64,000 nt of DNA, from assembly GCA_014237465.1 (NCBI GenBank), contig JABZFM010000011.1, positions 62,001-126,000 on the forward strand, written 5' to 3'. A model generated the notes under the pieces. The model did no database searches and had not been told where the DNA came from. It saw only the letters and a program-made list of their open reading frames with translations. Below, one piece after another: positions 29,298 to 39,262 of this stretch. Origin of the DNA: Desulfobacteraceae bacterium. Its GTDB lineage: Bacteria > Desulfobacterota > Desulfobacteria > Desulfobacterales > Desulfosalsimonadaceae. The first letter of the stretch is position 1. Every line of letters starts with the position of its first letter. A program made the translations under genes and the position numbers.

Positions 29298-31163
29298 CTA
29301 TAACAAACCATACTTTTGCATTTTTCGAAATAGAGTTTTACGATTGACATTTAATTCAGCAGCAGTCCTGTTTTTGCGCCACTGGTTTTTTTCGAGAACG
29401 CTTTTGATAATATTTTTTTCAAAATTATCCATTGCCTGACCCAGTGAATCTGCATTTTCCTGAATGTCAACAGGGTCAAAATCATCAAGCGATACAGACC
29501 TGGGTACAGAAGTCGACATGAAATCCAATGTTTTGAGCGTAATATATCGCTGCAACACATTTTGAAGCTCCCGAACGTTTCCCGGCCATTCATAATTATA
29601 AAGCATTCCCAGAACTTTACCGTCTAAAACCGGCATATTGTCGCTATTGGCGTAAACGGAAAGAAAATGCTCAATTAACAACGGCAGGTCATCTTTCCTT
29701 TCTCTTAAAGGCGGCAGAGTGATGGGAATAATGTGAATACGATAAAAAAAATCTTCCCGCATGCGGCCATTTTTGACCTCTTCTTTCAAATCCCGGTTGG
29801 TTGCCGCAACAATCCGAACATCGGCTTGTTTGACTTCATTGCCGCCGACCGGTGTATACCCCCCGCCTTCAAGAACCCTTAATAATTTAACCTGGCCGGT
29901 CAAATCAATCTCGCCCAGTTCATCTAAGAAAAGCGTCCCGCCATTTGCCTGATCAAAATATCCGGGTTTATCCAGGTTGGCTCCGGTAAAGGCCCCTTTC
30001 TTATATCCGAAGAACTCACTTTCAAACAAATTTTCCGGTATAGCGCTGCAATTGACCGGAACAAAAGGATGATCATTATTATCACTTAATTTATGGATCT
30101 CACGGGCAACCAGTTCCTTTCCGGTTCCGGATTCACCGTATATGATGACATTGGCAATGGATCCAGCGGCCTTGGAAATATGCTCATAGACATCCTGCAT
30201 AAATCGATTCTTACCAATAATATCCCCGAACTTATAATGCTCTTTAATCGTAGATTTTAAACGTTTATTTTCTTTTCGAAGCTGTTGTTTCTCGATTTTA
30301 TGTTCGGTCATATCGGAGATAAAACCTTCAACTTCACTCACCGCACCATCATCAGAGACAATGCCCAGGCCTTCTTCCCAGACCCACTTTTGCTGACCGG
30401 ACGCGGTAATAATACGATATTCCATTTGAAATGGCCGTCCGGAAGCCAGGGAGGATTGAATCTGGTGATTCACATCATCCCTGTCTTCGGCATGGATCAT
30501 ATCCATATAGGCTTTTTTGGAATTATCGATTAATTCAAACGGAGAAAAATCAGTCAGCCATTTACATCCGGCACTGACATATTTCATGGTCCGAAGCGAA
30601 TCATTGCTGCAGCGATACGCCATTCCCGGCAGATTCCCCATGAGCTTGGACAGTTTGCGCTCACTTTCAATTAACGCTTTTTCAGTCTGTTTAAAGGCCG
30701 TAATATCATTAAAAGACCCGACACTGGAGCGTGTTCCGGAAATCATATCAATACGCACATACATGTCTTTATATTCACCAAAACGATTATGCACTCTGCA
30801 TTCATATTCAGTCGGCGCCAGGCTCCGGTCCTGACGGCGCTTGACATGATAACGTTTCATTCTTTCCAGATCTTCATCAGCAACAAAATCCGTCCACTTC
30901 ATCTTGTTGCGAATTTCTTTTTTAGCGTATCCGGTCAGTTCTTCAAACTTGGCATTAACCATTGAAATGGTCATGTCGTTTTCAATAATAATCGTTGCGG
31001 TACCTGTATTTTCAAAAACACTGCGATACCGTTCTTCGCTTTCCGCCAATGCCTTTGGGGTGACTTGGCGCTCTGCTGCCAAAACTTTGAGTTCTTCAAT
31101 GCGCAGCCGCAGGCCATGAAGCTCTTTGATAAGCTCTTTTTTGGATTTTTTGATATCACTCAT
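29298..31163 (-). CDS. PAS-domain sigma-54-dependent transcriptional activator
   Basis: The protein has 621 residues. A short N-terminal coiled coil is followed by two PAS domains (about 45-165 and 170-290, the second with a PAC-like VSEVEGFISDMTE end). The AAA+ domain (about 310-550) has Walker A YGESGTGKE, the sigma-54 loop KGAFTGA, Walker B GGTLFLDELGEI and R-finger region. A Fis-type HTH ends the protein (NQWRKNRTAAELNVNRKTLFRKMQKYGLL). It probably activates sigma-54 promoters in response to a small ligand or redox signal. No partner genes or -24/-12 target are seen nearby. Confidence 0.94.
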   Translation of the reverse strand: MSDIKKSKKELIKELHGLRLRIEELKVLAAERQVTPKALAESEERYRSVFENTGTATIIIENDMTISMVNAKFEELTGYAKKEIRNKMKWTDFVADEDLERMKRYHVKRRQDRSLAPTEYECRVHNRFGEYKDMYVRIDMISGTRSSVGSFNDITAFKQTEKALIESERKLSKLMGNLPGMAYRCSNDSLRTMKYVSAGCKWLTDFSPFELIDNSKKAYMDMIHAEDRDDVNHQIQSSLASGRPFQMEYRIITASGQQKWVWEEGLGIVSDDGAVSEVEGFISDMTEHKIEKQQLRKENKRLKSTIKEHYKFGDIIGKNRFMQDVYEHISKAAGSIANVIIYGESGTGKELVAREIHKLSDNNDHPFVPVNCSAIPENLFESEFFGYKKGAFTGANLDKPGYFDQANGGTLFLDELGEIDLTGQVKLLRVLEGGGYTPVGGNEVKQADVRIVAATNRDLKEEVKNGRMREDFFYRIHIIPITLPPLRERKDDLPLLIEHFLSVYANSDNMPVLDGKVLGMLYNYEWPGNVRELQNVLQRYITLKTLDFMSTSVPRSVSLDDFDPVDIQENADSLGQAMDNFEKNIIKSVLEKNQWRKNRTAAELNVNRKTLFRKMQKYGLL

Positions 31164-31165
31164 AT

Positions 31166-31202
31166 AATAAGGTTGAAGGTTGAAGGTAGAAGGTTGAAGG
31201 CT
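31166..31202. repeat. Short tandem purine repeat (GTTGAAG units)
   Basis: Five near copies of the 7-base unit GGTTGAA lie directly upstream of the activator start. A degenerate relative occurs at 62928-62993. These are simple-sequence repeats. Confidence 0.7.
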
Positions 31203-31224
31203 GAGGAATCATATTCCCAATATA

Positions 31225-31379
31225 TGACAAACTCGTAAAAAAATCGAATTCTGATAGCAAAGAAAAAAGATCCAAATTCGAGGCGCGCAAATCCTGAGTG
31301 ATGATTTGTACTTAGCGTACTATGAAGAAACGAAGGATGCAGCGCAACAAAGAATTTGGACTTTTTACAAAGCCATCAA
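31225..31379 (-). repeat. Palindromic intergenic element, copy A2
   Basis: Read on the minus strand, this 155-base element begins TTGATGGCTTTGTAAAAAG and ends TTTTTTACGAGTTTGTCA. The inner TTGTTGCGCTGCATCCTTCG and GGATTTGCGCGCC blocks match copy A1 at 23606-23773 closely. It lies between the nitroreductase and activator genes. Confidence 0.88.
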
Positions 31380-31551
31380 TACACTGTTTGCCTGAAACAT
31401 GCCCACCGGCTTATGTAATATCCGGTTTAAAAAATAATTACACTCCCAGATAAATCCCGTAAACAATCATAAAAATCCCACATCTAAATAAAAATGAGAA
31501 GACAAATATGCTTACAAGGGAAAAATCAAAATTACCCATTACGCTGCTGGA

Positions 31552-32094
31552 TTAAAATGAGTCAAAATGCAGAAACTCACTGATCTCCCGCCGTTTCGGT
31601 GCTTTGGGAGCCTTTGTCGGATACCCAAGGGGAATCAGGGCGACATTGTCCATTCCTTCAGGCAGATTGAGTGCAGCATTTACTTTGTCATGCTCATACA
31701 ACCCGGCAACAACAGTCCCCAGTCCCAGGGAGTGTGCCGCCAGGCACAAACTCTGGGCAGCCAGGCCCAGATCAAACATAAACCAGTCACCAAACTTTGT
31801 CGTAACCATCCCCTTATAATAACCGGATGTCCCCAATTTGGCGCATAGCGCAAGTACGACAGGCGCATTTAGAATGGACTTAAATACCGGGTTGGACGCC
31901 GGAACAGCTTTCTGGATCTGTTCCTTGATTTTTGGATCCTTTACCGCAACGATTTCCCAGCACTGGGTATTGGCCCATGACGGTGTCCACTGAACCGCCT
32001 CAAGAATGGTCTGAAGAATTTCATCCGAAACTTCTTTATCAGAATAATTACGGATACTGCGCCTTTGTTTAATAATGGTCATCAAATCTTCCAT
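31552..32094 (-). CDS. Nitroreductase-family FMN oxidoreductase
   Basis: The protein has 180 residues. IIKQRRSIRNYSDKEVSDEIL, WTPSWANTQCWEIVAV, DLGLAAQSLCLAAHSLGLGTVVAG and LIPLGYP are the standard blocks of small NAD(P)H-dependent flavin reductases. There is no ferredoxin domain, unlike the protein at 22555. GAGGAAC precedes the start. The substrate cannot be inferred. Confidence 0.92.
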   Translation of the reverse strand: MEDLMTIIKQRRSIRNYSDKEVSDEILQTILEAVQWTPSWANTQCWEIVAVKDPKIKEQIQKAVPASNPVFKSILNAPVVLALCAKLGTSGYYKGMVTTKFGDWFMFDLGLAAQSLCLAAHSLGLGTVVAGLYEHDKVNAALNLPEGMDNVALIPLGYPTKAPKAPKRREISEFLHFDSF

Positions 32095-32130
32095 ATCAGT
32101 TCCTCCAATATCTCTGTTAAATTATCTTTT

Positions 32131-32832
32131 TCAAGCGTTGACTTGGTTATGACTAAGAATACCCCGGGCAATAATCAGATCTTCCGGTTTTGTGATTTTG
32201 ATATTATAGGGGCTGCCGTAAATCATCTTAACACGACTGCCGAGATATTCCACCAGAGATGCATCGTCAGTACCTGTATATCCTTCATCCAATACATGAT
32301 CATGGGCTTTTTTTATTAAGCTGTACTGAAATACCTGCGGCGTCTGGGCCTGCCAGATACCCACCCGCTGCATCGTGTTTGAAATACAGCCTTCATTATC
32401 TACATTCTTTAATGTATCAACCACCGGAATCCCTAAGATACATGCCCCTTCCTGTTCGGCACAGCGGATGGCTTCTTCCGTTGGTCGGACAGGAACAAAC
32501 GGGCGAACCCCGTCATGAATAGCAACAATGCCATTTGGTTCGGTAATTGCGGACAATCCATTATATACTGATGCCTGACGATGTTCACCGCCAGCGACCA
32601 ATTGAATTCGTACCTTGTTCAAAACGGGTGAAATGACCTGGCGGGTGCAAAAATCAAAATCATCTTCAGGAATCACCAGATAGATCGTATCAATTACAGA
32701 AATTTTAGTAAAGGCAAGAAGCGTGCGGCTTAAAATGGGCAACCCGTCCAACACCAGATACTGTTTACGGATGTCTGCCTGCATCCGTTCCCCTTTTCCG
32801 CCCGCTACAATGACAGCAGATATTGACGCCAT
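32131..32832 (-). CDS. ispD: 2-C-methyl-D-erythritol 4-phosphate cytidylyltransferase
   Basis: The enzyme joins CTP and MEP in the non-mevalonate isoprenoid pathway. The start is taken at ATG 32832 with GAAAGG upstream; a TTG is 12 bases earlier. The 233 residues include the nucleotide motif SAVIVAGGKGERMQ, HDGVRPFV, PVVDTLK, QTPQVFQYSLIKKAH and TDDASLVEYLG. ispF is not adjacent, nor fused. Confidence 0.95.
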   Translation of the reverse strand: MASISAVIVAGGKGERMQADIRKQYLVLDGLPILSRTLLAFTKISVIDTIYLVIPEDDFDFCTRQVISPVLNKVRIQLVAGGEHRQASVYNGLSAITEPNGIVAIHDGVRPFVPVRPTEEAIRCAEQEGACILGIPVVDTLKNVDNEGCISNTMQRVGIWQAQTPQVFQYSLIKKAHDHVLDEGYTGTDDASLVEYLGSRVKMIYGSPYNIKITKPEDLIIARGILSHNQVNA

Positions 32833-33049
32833 ATGACCTTTCAATTTAAACGGGAAAAGTTACAAGTGAACTAAAGTGCAAAGTAATCTAAAGTTATGGT
32901 TAATGCCTCCGGCATTTTCAATTTATATTTTAAAATGATTGCGCGTTTAGCGCAGTCCTCAACTTTAGGCAATTTAACTCACTTTCGTCACTTAACACTT
33001 TTTGAATTTTGAAATATTTCGACATAAAATGCAAAAAAGGACTGGGACC

Positions 33050-34369
33050 CTATCTAAGATACTGGAGACTCTTGGGCAACGGTATGCCTTTGCCCATCTG
33101 ATCTTCGCCATAATTAACACCGGCAAGGGTCTCAATGTCTTTTAACGCACGGATATCCCCCTGGAACTCCACATGCTGGATATTCTCTTTCTGGATCTTC
33201 CCGCCGGCCCATTGAATATCAAGCACACTGCTGGCATCAAACTGATCGCCGCCGGCAATCAGTTTTACCTCACCGCCATAGTTCTGAACAATTTTGGCAA
33301 CCATGAGACTCGGGCGGCAATGAAAACCCAGATCCCGCGGAATACCCACAGTAACAGATGAACGCTCGATATTACCCTGTAATATTTCTCGGGAAACTTC
33401 TTTGCCGGAAGAAAAAAAATGGTTTACATAATACAAACCGTAATTAATGGTGCAATCCAGCAGAACATCCGGATCAACAAGCACAGACAGCTGCTCACGT
33501 GCTTTTGTGTAAATATATTTATACCCGATATCAATGAGATGGCGCTCATAAAAATGCAGCAGGCGCCCCATGACTTGAAGCAAATGATAAATGACTGAAA
33601 AATATGACCGGAAGCGCTTGAAATTTCGGTTCCCGAATAAAAATCCGCCGTGAATGACATAGGAATCAAAGGAGGACTGCAGGTTATGGATTTGCATTTC
33701 AAAACGTCTAATCTCAACCTCATTCACCCGGTCCGGAACCAGGACTTTTAACTCTTCCTGATCATAGACCTCAACAAATTCAAATGTATCAAAATCATCT
33801 GCAATGGAAATAAACTCATTTGTCACCCTGACAATATGTTTGCTGTACCGGTCTTTTTGCTCATCCTCGAAATCATGCGCCAGCATTTCACCGGTGGTAA
33901 TCCCGGGAAAATGGATGGCTTTAAATCCTTTTTTCGGCAATTCAATGTTTAGGCGAGATGCTTCTGCGATAACAGCAGGCGCAAGTTTCATCAAAGAACT
34001 CGTCAAAAATTCAAGGGCGACATCCCCGTTCTGGCTGAAATTCTCCTTATCATGAATGTCATAAAAGATTAACCGATTGGCAATATGTTTCTGAGCATAC
34101 CCCCCCAAGCTGATATGCCGGATGGCGGCTGCCAGTTCCCGGTAAAAATACCACTCGGAGTTATTTTTGGCCCCGTGAAAATCGAGAAAATCTTCCAGTA
34201 AATGGGAGGAGGTGATTAGTTTGGAATAAAGACTTTTGGTAAAAACATTTTCCGTTGAATCACAGCTCACAAGATAGAGAAAACATTTTAAATAATCATA
34301 GGAGTAAAACCGGACCTTTTCGGCAAATGTAATATCGCAGGAACCATTGTTTTGATTTACACCGTCCAT
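33050..34369 (-). CDS. Uncharacterised protein with C-terminal HPr-like domain
   Basis: The protein has 439 residues. The first about 335 residues are helical and not recognised. The last about 100 form an HPr-like fold: GIPRDLGFHCRPSLMVAKIV has the phospho-His (His350) and Arg of the GLHARPA active site. DASSVLDI (about 378-385) aligns with the regulatory Ser46 region of HPr. It may accept phosphate from an EI-like kinase, or be a phospho-independent ligand. It directly follows the SufB-like gene (10-base gap), so it is likely in the same operon. Confidence 0.75.
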   Translation of the reverse strand: MDGVNQNNGSCDITFAEKVRFYSYDYLKCFLYLVSCDSTENVFTKSLYSKLITSSHLLEDFLDFHGAKNNSEWYFYRELAAAIRHISLGGYAQKHIANRLIFYDIHDKENFSQNGDVALEFLTSSLMKLAPAVIAEASRLNIELPKKGFKAIHFPGITTGEMLAHDFEDEQKDRYSKHIVRVTNEFISIADDFDTFEFVEVYDQEELKVLVPDRVNEVEIRRFEMQIHNLQSSFDSYVIHGGFLFGNRNFKRFRSYFSVIYHLLQVMGRLLHFYERHLIDIGYKYIYTKAREQLSVLVDPDVLLDCTINYGLYYVNHFFSSGKEVSREILQGNIERSSVTVGIPRDLGFHCRPSLMVAKIVQNYGGEVKLIAGGDQFDASSVLDIQWAGGKIQKENIQHVEFQGDIRALKDIETLAGVNYGEDQMGKGIPLPKSLQYLR

Positions 34370-34379
34370 GGTACTGCCC

Positions 34380-35570
34380 TTACATCATATCTTTCTGGGT
34401 TTCGGTTACGGCTTTATCGATTTCAGCGGCAAGTCCGGGAGGCAGCCCTTCAATATCAACATTTAAAAACCCCCGAACAATAGTCGATACTGCTTCATCT
34501 TCATCCAGTCCCCTTGCCATGAGGTATTCAATTTCTCTCTGGTCAATCTTTCCGACTGCTGCCTCATGTGACATTTCAACCCCCGGCACATGCCCCTGGA
34601 GCTCCGGAATCGCATGCATAATGCCGTCGTTTAAAAGTAACCCCTTACATTCCAGGTGCCCTTTGCATCCAGCGACCCTACCGATCATTTCCCCACGAGC
34701 AATAATTGTTCCACCGACCGTAATGGCCCGGGAAATGATTTCAGCACGGGTATCCGTCTCATTTAAAAAGATCGTGGACCCGACATCCAGGTGACAGCCG
34801 GCCGAAGCGACCAGAATACTGTTAAAGCGTGCAACAGCGCCCTTGCCGTCAAGGTATGTGGTCGGCGACATCTGCAAAGATCCGACGGGCCGCAAAGAAA
34901 TATAATTTGAAACAATCACACCGCCTTCTTCCACATGAATGGCGGTTCTCGGACGGACATTAATCTGTTCGCCCCAGTCATGGATCATCGTAAAATGCAG
35001 TGTTGCCCCTTTTTTAACAAAAATCTCCGAAACGCCTACATGAAGACCGGTGACCAAATGCGGGGAAGTCGAACATCCGGTGATAATATGCATTTCAGAG
35101 TTTTCTTCGGCAATCACGACATTGTGAACGTTTTGGGAAAACCCTTCTTTGGCAATATACAAACAGGATTGGACCGGCTGTTTGATTTTGGCCCCCGGAA
35201 AAGACCGTATAAAATACCCTTCGTGGGGATTTTCTTTTGCGGCTTCCGTAAACTTGTCTTTTTCCGGTGAAATATATTTCCAGAGATAATCTTCAAGCCA
35301 GTCATGTTTTTTTAAAGCATCAGAAATACCCATGACCTCAACACCGTCTTTCATGGCTTTGGAATGAATCACGGAGCAGTCTTTTTGAATAAATGTTCCG
35401 GCCCGGTCAAGTTCTGCGATATCAACACCAACGTTCAGCCATTGATTGGAATCAACCGCTTCAATTTGCGACAGATTTTCAACATATTCATGTTTTTCAG
35501 CTTCAGACCGGTAATTACTGAGTTCAATATCTGTTTTGGGCTTATTGCTTACATGGTGCATCTGACACAC
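34380..35570 (-). CDS. SufB/SufD-family Fe-S assembly protein (SmsB-like)
   Basis: The scaffold subunit of the Suf-type iron-sulfur machinery has 396 residues. The beta-helical core is evident in NVHNVVIAEENSEMHIITGC, GLHVGVSEIFVKKGA, NYISLRPVGSLQMSP and ISRAITVGGTIIARGEMIG. Cys residues in GCSTS, SAGCHLD and GCKGHLECKGLL are candidate ligands. No SufD, SufS, SufE or SufU is present. The two-gene C-B arrangement fits the minimal SUF-like (SmsCB) systems of anaerobes. The start overlaps the ATPase gene end by 22 bases. Confidence 0.88.
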   Translation of the reverse strand: MCQMHHVSNKPKTDIELSNYRSEAEKHEYVENLSQIEAVDSNQWLNVGVDIAELDRAGTFIQKDCSVIHSKAMKDGVEVMGISDALKKHDWLEDYLWKYISPEKDKFTEAAKENPHEGYFIRSFPGAKIKQPVQSCLYIAKEGFSQNVHNVVIAEENSEMHIITGCSTSPHLVTGLHVGVSEIFVKKGATLHFTMIHDWGEQINVRPRTAIHVEEGGVIVSNYISLRPVGSLQMSPTTYLDGKGAVARFNSILVASAGCHLDVGSTIFLNETDTRAEIISRAITVGGTIIARGEMIGRVAGCKGHLECKGLLLNDGIMHAIPELQGHVPGVEMSHEAAVGKIDQREIEYLMARGLDEDEAVSTIVRGFLNVDIEGLPPGLAAEIDKAVTETQKDMM

Positions 35571-36307
35571 TCCTCATAACCGTATTCTCTGATCCATTTC
35601 AATATTTCCCTGGCGTTTCGCGAACAGCACAAATGCCCGTTATACAATACCTGGCCCTTGTCAGCGGTAATATAATCCAGAATATGTCCGGTATGGGTAA
35701 TTACCAGAGCGGACTTGGTTCTTTTTTTCAAATGCGCGTGCTCCAGAATCCCGCTCGGATGTTTAACCCCCCGTTCCAGAAGCGTGTTGACCACATCACC
35801 CAGCAGAACAATATTTTCTAAATCTACACCGGACTCCGGCTCATCTAACAAAACCAGGTCCGGTTCCTGGGCCATGAGCTGAAGCATTTCAGACCGTTTA
35901 ATTTCACCGCCTGAAAAATTTCGATTTACATCACGCTCCAAAAATCCTTTAAAATTCAAAAGTTCCGCCAGATTTTCAACATCCGCCGGCTTCTTCCTTG
36001 CGCACAATGCCACCAGATCCTTTGTTTTAAGGCCATTGATCGTCGGTGGACGCTGGAAAGAAACCCCTACACCGAGACGTGCACGTTCATGAATCGGCAT
36101 ATATGTGATGTCTTCACCCTTGAATATGATTTTTCCATTTGTGACGGTATATCCGGAAAAACCGATAATCGCCATCATTAATGATGTTTTGCCGGAGCCG
36201 TTAGGCCCGAAAAGGATATGGGTTTCGCCTTCCGGAATTTCCATATTAATGTGATTCAATATGGTTTTTCCGCCGACTTCTACTGCAAGATCTTCTATTG
36301 TAAGCAT
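35549..36307 (-). CDS. SufC-like ABC ATPase of the Fe-S assembly pair (SmsC-like)
   Basis: The protein has 252 residues with Walker A FGPNGSGKTSLM, Q-loop SFQRPPTI, signature NFSGGEIKRSEMLQL, Walker B LVLLDEPESGVDLENI and the SufC-type ALVITHTGHILDYI. It powers conformational change of the SufB-like scaffold encoded immediately downstream. SufC proteins are usually about 250 residues. Confidence 0.92.
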   Translation of the reverse strand: MLTIEDLAVEVGGKTILNHINMEIPEGETHILFGPNGSGKTSLMMAIIGFSGYTVTNGKIIFKGEDITYMPIHERARLGVGVSFQRPPTINGLKTKDLVALCARKKPADVENLAELLNFKGFLERDVNRNFSGGEIKRSEMLQLMAQEPDLVLLDEPESGVDLENIVLLGDVVNTLLERGVKHPSGILEHAHLKKRTKSALVITHTGHILDYITADKGQVLYNGHLCCSRNAREILKWIREYGYEECVRCTM

Positions 36308-36348
36308 AAAATCACTTTCATTTATTTAATTATCATAAAAAATTGCAG

Positions 36349-36477
36349 AATGGCTAAGTTAAGAGCTTCATATACAAGGCGTAGTGGTTTTTCAGGCCCA
36401 AGATAATACAAGTCGTATATTGAGGGACTGAAAAACCACTGCAACGCAGTAGATGGAGCTTTTAACGACGCCATCAA
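36349..36477 (-). repeat. Palindromic intergenic element, copy B2
   Basis: Read on the minus strand this starts TTGATGGCGTCGTTAAAAG, the same as B1 at 17297, and continues with TGGTTTTTCAG and CTGAAAAACCACTACGC arms. Compared with B1, the stem pair A-T is replaced by G-C on both arms, a compensatory change. It follows the 3' end of rnpB by 6 bases. Confidence 0.88.
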
Positions 36478-36483
36478 TTAAAA

Positions 36484-37047
<564 letters not shown>

Positions 37048-37067
37048 TTATTTCTACATAATAGATT

Positions 37068-37784
37068 CTATTGTATAACATATAACATGCGATGACAATG
37101 AGGACAAGTCTTCAACTCATTCTCCCGATGTAGTTCATTATACATCTGCGGGGGAATATTCATATTGCAACCCATGCAAATGCTTTCTTTTACCTGGACA
37201 ATGGCAATACCCCTGGCATAGGATTTTATAAATTCATACTGTTTGATCAGCTCGGGAGCAATTTTTCCAGAAATTTTATCCCTTTCTGACAATAACTCAT
37301 TCAAAGATCGACGCTCTGAATCCGCATCCGCCTCAAAAACAGCTTTTTGCTGATTGACCTCTGTTTCTTCCGCCAGGTATTCTTTTTCCTTTTCTTTTAC
37401 CTCGTTTTCCGCAGCATCAATTTTATCCAGACATTCAATTGTTTCATCTTCAATGCGGGAACTGGCCTTCTTTATCTCTTCAACTTCCTTTAGGATCGCC
37501 TGGTATTCCTTATTGGTTGTCACCGATCGCAGCTGTTCTTCCCGCTTTGTAATTCGCCCCTGGTTAGTCTGAATCTCTGCGTCATAGGATCGATAAACCT
37601 TCTTTAATTCTGACAAACCCTCCTTTTTACTGTTAATTACCGCTTCAAATTCTTTTAAACCGGAGACTATCTGTTCTATTCTTGCCGGCAGTCCATCAAG
37701 CTCTGATTGAACTTTCGCAACAGCCGCTTCCTTTTGCTGTAATTCAATTAACAATTCAATCTGTTCTCTTGTGATTTTATTCAT
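37068..37784 (-). CDS. Coiled-coil protein with C4 zinc ribbon (DUF164/CdsZ-like)
   Basis: The start is taken at ATG 37784 (MNKITREQIELLIELQQKEAAV). The 238 residues are an antiparallel coiled coil up to about residue 190, then a zinc ribbon with SICMGCNMNIPP and LKTCPHCHRMLY. The family binds nucleic acids or ribosome-related partners in other bacteria; the role here is unproven. The stop lies 20 bases before the P1 start of rnpB, so the RNA gene could be read from the same transcript. It is 114 bases downstream of the NIF3-like gene, its usual neighbour. Confidence 0.88.
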   Translation of the reverse strand: MNKITREQIELLIELQQKEAAVAKVQSELDGLPARIEQIVSGLKEFEAVINSKKEGLSELKKVYRSYDAEIQTNQGRITKREEQLRSVTTNKEYQAILKEVEEIKKASSRIEDETIECLDKIDAAENEVKEKEKEYLAEETEVNQQKAVFEADADSERRSLNELLSERDKISGKIAPELIKQYEFIKSYARGIAIVQVKESICMGCNMNIPPQMYNELHRENELKTCPHCHRMLYVIQ

Positions 37785-37898
37785 AATTATATCCAAAAAA
37801 TTTCAACGAGCTTATTAATATCATTTTATTCAATATTTAAAAAAGCTTAAATATCTTTAACTGTTCAATCGAACATATTTAAACCCTAAAGATCAAAT

Positions 37899-39014
37899 TC
37901 ATAAATATTGAAACGGATCCTCTTCTTCATTAAAGGCCTCGACACGGATATCGAGGCCCTTTTCCTTTATCATCGCGCCAAGCCGATCGGCAACCAAATC
38001 AATCATCAATGCTTCAGATGCAAAATGGCCCACATCAATTAAGCCGCGATAATTGGCTTGGGCATCTTTTGCATCATGGAATTTCAGGTCGCCGCTGATA
38101 AACACATCCGCGTCTGTTGCAAAAAACTGTTTCATCAACCCTGAACCGCTTCCCGTGCAAACCGCAATTTTTTTTACTTTCATATCCAACGGACCGGAGA
38201 CTTTCAAGGTTGTAAGCCCAAATGCGGATTTCACCTGATCTGAGAATAGACCTAAGTCTGTCGGACTTTCCAGTTCTCCGACGCGCCCGATGCCATGACG
38301 GCTCTCAACAGGATGTAGTGGGTAAATATCATACGCCATAGTCTCATAGGGGTGATATTGGCGAATATGATCCAGAACGCCCCTGATCTGATTCTTTTGA
38401 AGTCTGGTTTCGATTCGAAATTCAGTCGCTTCTTCAAGAGCATTCGCTTTACCGGCAAACGGTTTTGAGCTGTCACCGGGTTTGAAAGTCCCGATGCCTT
38501 TCTGCCGGAATGTGCAGCATGTATAATCACCGATAACCCCTGCTTCAGTTTCTAAAATCGCATTTAATAAATTTTGATATGAATCCACGGGAACATATAC
38601 AACGAGTTTAACAAGTGAATTGTCATTTTCTGAAGAAAGAAAAGTTAAATTTTTAAGTCCTATTTTTTGGGCAAATAAATCATTCAACCCGCCATGAACA
38701 CTATCCAGGTTGGTATGCGCTGAAAAAACCGCAAGCCGGTGGCGGACGGAAAGATCAATAATTTCACCCACCGGAGTATCGAGAATCAAATTTTTTAAAG
38801 GTCGGAATATCAGGGGATGATGGGTAATTAACAAGTCCGCATTCTTTTCACATGCTGTTTTAATCACTGAAGGCGACGGATCCAATGCGACGATCACATG
38901 TTTCACCGCCCAGTTACGATCACCGCACTGCAGTCCTGAATTATCCCAATCTTCAGCAAGGTGCTGCGGTGCAATATCTTCCATCAAGGCAATGATATCT
39001 TTAACGACAGTCAT
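37899..39014 (-). CDS. NIF3-like dinuclear metal-centre protein (DUF34)
   Basis: The protein has 371 residues, the long form with an inserted PII-like domain (about 135-235, including SLVKLVVYVPVDSYQNLLNAIL). Metal ligands are visible in LLITHHPLIFRPL, HTNLDSVHGGLND and VGHFASEALM near the C-terminus. The family is conserved in all domains, often called GTP cyclohydrolase I type 2, with an unsettled function. It precedes the zinc-ribbon gene. Confidence 0.93.
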   Translation of the reverse strand: MTVVKDIIALMEDIAPQHLAEDWDNSGLQCGDRNWAVKHVIVALDPSPSVIKTACEKNADLLITHHPLIFRPLKNLILDTPVGEIIDLSVRHRLAVFSAHTNLDSVHGGLNDLFAQKIGLKNLTFLSSENDNSLVKLVVYVPVDSYQNLLNAILETEAGVIGDYTCCTFRQKGIGTFKPGDSSKPFAGKANALEEATEFRIETRLQKNQIRGVLDHIRQYHPYETMAYDIYPLHPVESRHGIGRVGELESPTDLGLFSDQVKSAFGLTTLKVSGPLDMKVKKIAVCTGSGSGLMKQFFATDADVFISGDLKFHDAKDAQANYRGLIDVGHFASEALMIDLVADRLGAMIKEKGLDIRVEAFNEEEDPFQYL

Positions 39015-39043
39015 GATTAAAGTCCATTTTTACAAAAACGCAT

Positions 39044-39074
39044 AAAAAAGGCGTGAAGTTCTGTCTCCACGCCT
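39044..39074 (-). terminator. Terminator of the tRNA at 39128
   Basis: On the minus strand AGGCGTG pairs with CACGCCT (39068-39074 with 39049-39055) and is followed by TTTTTATG. It lies about 54 bases beyond the tRNA. Confidence 0.75.
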
Positions 39075-39127
39075 GCATTGGTCTTATTTGATATGTTGTT
39101 TGCTTTATGTAAATCATCGACTGAGTA

Positions 39128-39200
39128 TGGGCCCACCTGGATTCGAACCAGGGACCGACCGGTTATGAGCCGGTGGCTCTGCCAACTGAGCTATGGGCCC
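39128..39200 (-). tRNA. tRNA-Met (anticodon CAU), elongator type probable
   Basis: The 73-base tRNA has acceptor GGGCCCA paired with TGGGCCC, D arm TAGCTCAGTTGGCAGAGCC, anticodon stem CCGGC/ACCGG around a CTCATAA loop, and T loop GTTCGAATC. CCA is not encoded. A CAU anticodon could also be tRNA-Ile2 carrying lysidine; base content alone does not decide, and Met is favoured. Confidence 0.85.
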
Positions 39201-39262
39201 GTAATTATATTTTTTGTAAGTTTTGATTTCTATCTTCTTCACTAATACTTTGTCAAGTGCTA

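Noticed and set aside
39128-39200. Reading the CAU tRNA as tRNA-Ile2
   Set aside because: The lysidine-modified Ile2 cannot be excluded, but no clear Ile2 identity bases stand out, so Met is preferred.
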